A DNA stretch of 64,000 bases from JAXLRU01 sp046330935 (GTDB lineage: Bacteria > Actinomycetota > Actinomycetes > Actinomycetales > Kineosporiaceae), in assembly GCA_046330935.1 (NCBI GenBank), contig JAXLRU010000013.1, forward strand, positions 10,055 through 74,054, given 5' to 3'. The notes under the pieces were generated by a model. The model saw nothing but the letters and a program-made list of their open reading frames with translations. It ran no database searches and was not told the origin of the DNA. The first letter of the stretch is position 1, and the number at the start of each line of letters is the position of its first letter. A program made the translations under genes and the position numbers. Below are positions 59,115 through 64,000 of the stretch, piece after piece.

Positions 59115-60332
59115 TCAGGCGAACGCCACGCTGACCGACGTCATGTGGTGCATCCCGCGGGCACCCTTGGTGCGGCAGATCTCGCCCATGGAGTAGAAGC
59201 CTGCCAGGGGCACCTCGCCGATCACGCCGCGCATGCCCGCGATCTCCTGCGCCACGCCGTCGGCGCCGAGCTGCAGCTTGCGCACCGCGCAGTCGAAGGC
59301 GAGCACCCCGAGGGGCGGGGCGCCCGCGAGGGCGTCCAGGGCCTGGCGGCAGGACTGAGCGCCGCCGTCGACGAGGGCCTGCGGGTCGGTCTCCATGATC
59401 CACGCCACCGTGCCCTGCTGGGCGTCGGCGAAGCAGGTGATCGTGCGCTGCTCCAGGTCGGCGCTCTGGATCACCCGGATGTCCTCGCCGCCGCGGCGGG
59501 CCACGCCCAGCGGGTGGCGGTGGGTGAACTCGAAGAAGGCCCCCGGGTCGGCCGTCACACCGTCGTCCACGCCGAGCCGCTCGAGGTAGACGTCGAGGGC
59601 CGGCCGGTGGTCGATCTCGTAGACCAGGGTGTCGCTGCTCGCGGTGATGTTCATGGGCTCGCCCGAGGGCCGCCAGCCGTGCGCGACGCCGACGCCGATG
59701 GGCGCGTCGGAGCCGACGGCCGCCGCGACGACGCCGTGCCGCACCACCTCGGGGACGACCTCGCCGGGGGCGCAGCGGAACTGCTGGGCGTCGGTGTAGG
59801 TGAGGTTGCCCCCGCACGCCCCCGCCAGGGGCACGCCCGCCCCCACCACCGAGTAGATCCCGCGCACGAGGTCGTGCTGGCGCTGGGTGAGCCCGTCGCC
59901 GAGCACGAGCAGCACCTCGTGCTCCCTGCCCGTGCCGGTCAGGCCCAGCGCGACGTCCTGGCCCGCCGCCCGCTGCCCGTCCTCGCCCTGCAGGCCGATC
60001 GCGGTGCGCGCGGTGAATCCGGGGCCGCCCAGGGCGGTGACGACGACGGTCCGCTCCCCGGGCCCGGGGCGGGTGATCTCGCCGCAGGTGGTGGTGCCGA
60101 CGATCGCCACGTCGGGCCCCGCCTGTGCGCGGATCGCCGCGACGAGACCGGCGAGGTCGCCCTCGTGCGAGGTCAGGACCAGCATGAGCGCCGGTGCGGC
60201 GCCCTGCAGCGCCTCGCTCGTCGCTTGCCGTGCCGCGCGCACCGGGTCGGCGTCGGCACTGCTGCCCACGCCGAACCAGCGCGGTGCGGTCTCGGTGCGC
60301 GCCTGCGCGGGTGAACCTGTCGTCGTCGTCAT
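59115..60332 (-). CDS. FIST-domain sensor protein
   Basis: A 405-residue protein from ATG 60332. The FIST N domain is seen in APALMLVLTSHEGDLAGLVA, VAIVGTTTCGEITRPGPGER and VLLVLGDGLTQRQHDLVRGI; the FIST C domain in VDGGAQSCRQALDALAGAPP, LGVLAFDCAVRKLQLG and VPLAGFYSMGEIC. FIST domains are thought to sense small ligands such as amino acids and are fused to, or encoded with, signalling enzymes. Here it is followed after 28 nt by the GGDEF/EAL gene, so it probably regulates c-di-GMP turnover. No membrane helix or signal peptide is visible. Confidence 0.85.
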   Translation of the reverse strand: MTTTTGSPAQARTETAPRWFGVGSSADADPVRAARQATSEALQGAAPALMLVLTSHEGDLAGLVAAIRAQAGPDVAIVGTTTCGEITRPGPGERTVVVTALGGPGFTARTAIGLQGEDGQRAAGQDVALGLTGTGREHEVLLVLGDGLTQRQHDLVRGIYSVVGAGVPLAGACGGNLTYTDAQQFRCAPGEVVPEVVRHGVVAAAVGSDAPIGVGVAHGWRPSGEPMNITASSDTLVYEIDHRPALDVYLERLGVDDGVTADPGAFFEFTHRHPLGVARRGGEDIRVIQSADLEQRTITCFADAQQGTVAWIMETDPQALVDGGAQSCRQALDALAGAPPLGVLAFDCAVRKLQLGADGVAQEIAGMRGVIGEVPLAGFYSMGEICRTKGARGMHHMTSVSVAFA

Positions 60333-60471
60333 GCTCGGGCCTTCGCCTCTGCTCGGTCGGTGGGTGCTCGGCCGGTGATCGACCGTGACTCCTGGGTCTC
60401 GCTGCGTGAACCATGCCATCGGCACGCCACCGCCCGCCAGGGCCCGGACGCGATGTCGCCCGTGGCGCGAC

Positions 60472-61320
60472 TCACCACCCGTTCGGCCCCGCCACCAGCC
60501 GGTAGCCGACGAAGGCGACGACGTCGAGCAGCGTGTGGGCCACGATCAGCGGCCAGGTGCGCCCGGTGCGCCGGAACCACTCGGCGAAGACCACGCCCAT
60601 CACCGCATTCCCGACGAACGGGCCGAACCCCTGGTAGAGGTGGTAGGACCCGCGGAGCAGGGCGCTGGCGGCCGTCCGTGACCGCGGCCCCCACCCGGCG
60701 TCCTCCAGCCGGCGCATCAGGTACGCCGCGACGATCACCTCCTCCAGGACGGCGTTCTTCACCGCGGCGAGGACGAGCACCGGCACGGCCCACCACACCG
60801 ACTGCAGGCCGTCGGGGACCACCCGCGCGGTCACGTGCAAGGCGCGGCCCACCGCGTACAGGCCGAGGCCCGGCAGGCCGATGGCGGCCGCGAGCACCGC
60901 ACCCCAGGCGAGGTCGCGCGCCCGCACCGGCAGGGACAGCCCCAGCCGCGACAGCGACCCCCTCAACCCCGCCGGGGGAGCCGCGAGCAGCCACACCACG
61001 AGTACCACGGGCGCCAGCGCGAAGGCGATGCCCAGCAGCTGGTAGGTCAGGTCCAGATAGGGGCGCGGGCTGACCGAGGAGTTGAGCCGCGCTGTCGCCG
61101 ACCCCAGCGACCCCGGGGCCGTCAGCTTGGCGACGAGGCTGACCACCGCGTACACCGCCGAGGCCCCCAGCGACAGGGCCAGCACGATCGCGACCTCCCC
61201 CAGCACTCTGCCTCGGGCGGGGCCCGGGGTCAGGGCTACCGGCCCCGCGGCTGGGCGGCTGCCCGCTGCGGGCACGGCGGCTGAGGGGCTCGCGGCTGCG
61301 TCGGGCTCGGCGTCGGGCAC
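60472..61320 (-). CDS. CPBP-family intramembrane protease
   Basis: About 282 residues from GTG 61320 (GTG 61359 is also possible). After an Ala/Pro-rich start there are about seven membrane helices. The CPBP (Abi/CaaX protease-like) motifs are NAVLEEVIVAAYLMRRLE (motif 1, glutamate pair), LLRGSYHLYQGFGPFVGN (motif 2, with His) and VAHTLLDVVAFVGYRL (motif 3, with His). The Arg of the classical EExxxR is Ala, a variant common in actinobacterial members. Substrate and role are unknown; bacteriocin self-immunity and membrane-protein processing are known for relatives. Confidence 0.82.
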   Translation of the reverse strand: MPDAEPDAAASPSAAVPAAGSRPAAGPVALTPGPARGRVLGEVAIVLALSLGASAVYAVVSLVAKLTAPGSLGSATARLNSSVSPRPYLDLTYQLLGIAFALAPVVLVVWLLAAPPAGLRGSLSRLGLSLPVRARDLAWGAVLAAAIGLPGLGLYAVGRALHVTARVVPDGLQSVWWAVPVLVLAAVKNAVLEEVIVAAYLMRRLEDAGWGPRSRTAASALLRGSYHLYQGFGPFVGNAVMGVVFAEWFRRTGRTWPLIVAHTLLDVVAFVGYRLVAGPNGW

Positions 61321-61377
61321 GGGTCCATTCTGCGAGCCGTCCCTGTGCGCCGCCCGCACAGGCGCGGGACGCCAAAA

Positions 61378-61416
61378 GGCGGGGCCCGGACGCCGAGGTG
61401 GCGTCCGGGCCCCGCC
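61378..61416 (-). terminator. Rho-independent terminator of the GH9 gene
   Basis: GGCGGGGCCCGGACGCC (61378-61394) and GGCGTCCGGGCCCCGCC (61400-61416) form a perfect 17-bp stem with a 5-nt loop, 15 nt past the stop. Reading along the minus strand the stem is followed by TTTT, completing an intrinsic terminator. Confidence 0.9.
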
Positions 61417-61431
61417 CGGTGAGGGGTGCGC

Positions 61432-63894
61432 TCAGCTCACGGAGCAGCTGAGTGCGGGTGCGACGGTGGAGCTGGTGGAGACCAGGCCCACCGAGGTGGC
61501 GGCGCCGGCGGCCAGGGGGCCGCCCGTCGCCGTCGAGCCGGAGGCGCTGGCGCCCCAGGCCTGGCTGACCTGCACACCGCCGGCCAGCGTGACCGTCCAC
61601 GAGCGCAGGGCCTTCGTGCCCGCCGTCACCGTGAGGGTGCCGGCCGAGCCGCCCGCCCACGCGTCGGAGACGGTGTACCGGGCGGAGCACCCGGAGGCGG
61701 TCAGCGACGCGCCGGCTGCGGCGGCCTTGACCTTCTTGGTGATGGTCTTGCAGGTCTTCTTGCCGTTCTTGCCGGTCTTGCACTTCTTGATCGTCTTGAC
61801 CTTGGTGCTCTTGGTCTTCGTCGTCTTGCTCGTCTTCGGCGTGGACGAGGACGGCTTCGGGCTCGACGTCGTCGGGTCGGGGCTCGACGTCGTGGGCTTC
61901 GGCGAGGTCGTCGTCGGCGTCGGGGAGGGGCCCGTGCCGCTGGGGTTGGTGCCCCAGACCTGGACGCCGCCGTCGTTGTACATGGCAATGTTGGCGGCGT
62001 CGACGGGCGTGGTGCCCGGCGTCGTCGGCAGGCCCTTGTACGACCAGTCGTTGCTGTTGTCCCAGGTCTTGCCCGGCGTGGAGATCCGGAACTGGACCTC
62101 CTTGCGGTAGTCGGACTGCCCGGCCGGGATCACCCGGGCGCACTTCATCTCGACGTACCAGACGGCGTCCTTCCACTGCCCGAACTCGCCGGTCGTGCAG
62201 TCCGTCTGCATGTAGTTCGCCTTGAGCACGAGGTCGCTGCCCTTGGTGTCACCGTCGAGGGTGAAGAAGTAGCGGATGGTCGCGTTGAGGTTGCGGGCCG
62301 GGAACGCCGACTTGTTGATCATGTACGACTTGATCTCGATGAAGTCGGAGCCGCTGGAGTTCACCGACGCCTGGGCGACCATCTCGGCCATGTCCGGGGT
62401 CTCGGCCTTCGGGAAGTCCTTGAGCGCCGTGCCGCCGTACTCACCCGCAAGGCGCGCGGCGGCGCCCGTGAAACCGGCGTTGTAGTCGGTGGCGACCTCG
62501 TTCATCGTGTAGTCGCTTCGCGAGTCCGTGTACTTGTCGTTCGGCGACGACGGGCCGCCGGCGAGAGCCCCGTAGAGGATGTGGCGGGAGATCTCGGGGT
62601 CCTTGAGGCTGTCCAGCCACGACCCGTGGGCGGTGCGGTGGTGGACGTTGCGCGGGGAGTCGGTGCCGAACCCGACGACGTAGCTGCCGCCGCGGGGGTT
62701 GTCGCCGAGGGCGTAGTCGATCTGCTTCTTGGCGAAGTCGTGGTAGGCCTTCTTGCGCGCCGCGTCGGTCGTCCAGTCGCTGTAGACCAGGGCCAGCAGC
62801 GAGGCGTTCGCGGCGTAGCGCAGCGAGCCCCACGTGTCCAGCCACGCCTCGCCGCCCGGGGAGTAGGTGACCGTGGCCGCCCCGCCGTAGCCCGACCACC
62901 AGTCGAGGTGACGGTTCGCGTCGTCGATGTAGACCTGCTTGCCGGTGATCTGCGCCAGCAGCACGTAGGCGCCGAACGTCTTGTCGTCCCAGGCGAAGGC
63001 CCACTTGTACTTGTGGGTGGTCGACTGGTTCTCGGTCGGCACGTGGTCGGCGAAGTAGGACTCGGCCTTGGTCAGGTAGGCCGTGTCACCGGTCGCCTTG
63101 TACAGCCACAGGGCGCCCCAGATGAGCTCGTCCCAGTAGCCGCTCCACGACTTGTAGAACGCCTGGGCGTCCTTGATGCAGTCGCTGTAGGCGCCCTTGT
63201 AGGTGTCGGCGAACGTGTACAGCTGCTTGGCGTGCGTCAGCAGCGTCGCCGCGTACGTGGGGTCGCTGCTCTTGAACAGCATCGACGAGGAGGCCATCGC
63301 CGCCGCCGTCTCGCCCGCGAGGTCCGACCCGGGGCAGGATGCGTCGATCTTGTAGGCCGGGCGGGCCATCTTCATGACCTCGGCGGGACCCCACCACTTG
63401 TGGTCGTCGTCGCCCTTGCCGATCTGGCCGTAGAGCACGTTCGCCGAGGGGTGGGCCTTGATGAAGTAGTCCGTGGCCCACTTGATCTGCCGCTTCAGCT
63501 CGGTGAGCTGGCCGGTCTTGGCGTACTCGTCGTTGAACTCCAGACCGCCCCAGGCCAGGGCCGTCGTGGAGAACGCCATCGGGAAGCCGAACTTCACGTG
63601 GTCGCCGGCGTCGAACCACCCGCCGGTGAGGTCCAGGCCGACGTCCTTGCCGTCGTCCAGGGCGGAGTCGCCGCGCCAGGAGACCCGGTTGTCGGCGGGC
63701 AGCTTGCCGGAGCGCTGGGCCTCGTAGAAGAACAACGACTTCTGAACGGCCTCGGTGTAGTTGAAGGAGCCGGCGGCCGAGGCCGGCGCCGAGGCGCCGA
63801 GCGCGCTCAGCGAGGCCCCGACCATGGCGGCGGCCACCGCGACGGCCCACGGCCGCTTGGTGGACCCGCCGGTGGCGGGCGTGGTGCGACGCAT
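61432..63894 (-). CDS. Secreted GH9 cellulase with CBM3- and CBM2-like modules
   Basis: An 820-residue protein from ATG 63894 (GGAG seven nt upstream). Signal peptide ends at PASAA-G near 41. The GH9 catalytic domain (about 43-500) has TGGWFDAGDHVKFGFPMAFS (catalytic Asp pair), HHRTAHGS and SDYTMNEVATDYNAGFTG with the catalytic Glu. A CBM3c-like module follows (about 510-655: FIEIKSYMINKSAFPARNLN, WKDAVWYVEMKCARV). A Thr/Pro linker continues into a Lys/Thr linker with CKTGKNGKKTCKTITKK, then a CBM2-like module (about 725-820). GH9-CBM3c enzymes are processive endoglucanases. It is transcribed alone and ends at a strong terminator. Confidence 0.92.
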   Translation of the reverse strand: MRRTTPATGGSTKRPWAVAVAAAMVGASLSALGASAPASAAGSFNYTEAVQKSLFFYEAQRSGKLPADNRVSWRGDSALDDGKDVGLDLTGGWFDAGDHVKFGFPMAFSTTALAWGGLEFNDEYAKTGQLTELKRQIKWATDYFIKAHPSANVLYGQIGKGDDDHKWWGPAEVMKMARPAYKIDASCPGSDLAGETAAAMASSSMLFKSSDPTYAATLLTHAKQLYTFADTYKGAYSDCIKDAQAFYKSWSGYWDELIWGALWLYKATGDTAYLTKAESYFADHVPTENQSTTHKYKWAFAWDDKTFGAYVLLAQITGKQVYIDDANRHLDWWSGYGGAATVTYSPGGEAWLDTWGSLRYAANASLLALVYSDWTTDAARKKAYHDFAKKQIDYALGDNPRGGSYVVGFGTDSPRNVHHRTAHGSWLDSLKDPEISRHILYGALAGGPSSPNDKYTDSRSDYTMNEVATDYNAGFTGAAARLAGEYGGTALKDFPKAETPDMAEMVAQASVNSSGSDFIEIKSYMINKSAFPARNLNATIRYFFTLDGDTKGSDLVLKANYMQTDCTTGEFGQWKDAVWYVEMKCARVIPAGQSDYRKEVQFRISTPGKTWDNSNDWSYKGLPTTPGTTPVDAANIAMYNDGGVQVWGTNPSGTGPSPTPTTTSPKPTTSSPDPTTSSPKPSSSTPKTSKTTKTKSTKVKTIKKCKTGKNGKKTCKTITKKVKAAAAGASLTASGCSARYTVSDAWAGGSAGTLTVTAGTKALRSWTVTLAGGVQVSQAWGASASGSTATGGPLAAGAATSVGLVSTSSTVAPALSCSVS
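61793..61829. repeat. 37-nt linker repeat shared with FMN3
   Basis: Matches 21147-21183 at 34 of 37 positions in the same frame. It encodes TKTKSTKVKT-type residues in the GH9 linker before its cysteine pair. Confidence 0.7.
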
Positions 63895-64000
63895 CAAGTT
63901 CTCCAGACGGGCAGGCGACGCGCCGGGCGACAGTGCTCGGACGCGACGACGGGCGGCGGTGCGGGAGCGGCGCCGGCGAGAGGTCCACGGCGGACGGTGC
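63895..64000. other. Upstream region of the GH9 gene, cut by window end
   Basis: Contains the GGAG ribosome site. I see no clear promoter or CebR-type operator in the visible 106 bases. Confidence 0.4.

Overview
The window is high-GC actinobacterial chromosome. It has strong GC bias at third codon positions, many GTG starts, ATGA/GTGA/TGATG gene overlaps, leaderless-type starts, and typically actinobacterial families (DUF3027, DUF2530, DUF2690, an XPB-type helicase with a separate Helicase_C_3 protein, an ECF42 sigma factor with YCII partner). A chemoreceptor HAMP remnant and two FliA-like promoter candidates suggest a motile lineage, perhaps Kineosporiaceae-like; that placement is inference. 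I saw no rRNA, tRNA or CRISPR array.

Layout. 1-2676: a cut-off winged-helix protein, then a YCII/DGPF protein overlapping an ECF42 sigma factor. 2749-11849: a glycosyltransferase, small secreted and membrane proteins, a decayed chemoreceptor piece, a NYN-type nuclease, a Crp/Fnr regulator, a 1106-residue SMC-like ATPase and two small membrane proteins. 11988-16361: a histidine kinase/response regulator pair and a secreted SpoIVB-like (S55) peptidase whose motifs appear in permuted order. 16564-22087: a flavin electron-transfer locus with a membrane ferric-reductase-like flavoprotein, an ApbE flavin transferase and four exported FMN-binding proteins on linkers of very different length. 22288-24689: a DinB-like protein and an ATPase/DUF4276 pair resembling a split OLD-type defence module.

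24722-33047: XPB helicase, a YGQP-rich membrane protein, a large secreted subtilisin and the Helicase_C_3 protein. 33397-34227: a second, apparently degenerate ApbE. 34305-39101: an insertion-sequence graveyard. A frameshifted IS256-family element is interrupted by an ISL3-family element with perfect 8-bp target duplications; a partial IS30 end lies beside it; and a second IS30-family element splits a secreted-protein gene of lower GC.

39715-55073: HAD phosphatase, cold-shock protein, GGDEF/EAL membrane protein, MFS transporter divergent from DUF3027, a sacsin-like ATPase-fold protein, a GH11 xylanase-like protein lacking one catalytic glutamate, DUF2530, an NCS2 purine permease, a GAF protein with a FliA-like promoter and an AlkZ-like glycosylase. 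Much of this looks like a conserved actinobacterial block with accessory insertions. 55193-64000: an MFS transporter behind a perfect MarR-type operator, a FIST sensor upstream of a GGDEF/EAL protein, a CPBP protease-family protein and a GH9 cellulase with CBM3- and CBM2-like modules.

The most coherent accessory theme is the flavin system: membrane flavoprotein, covalent flavin loading by ApbE and four tethered FMN domains could form a relay across the wall. One FMN protein shares a lysine/threonine linker, conserved at DNA level, with the GH9 cellulase 40 kb away.
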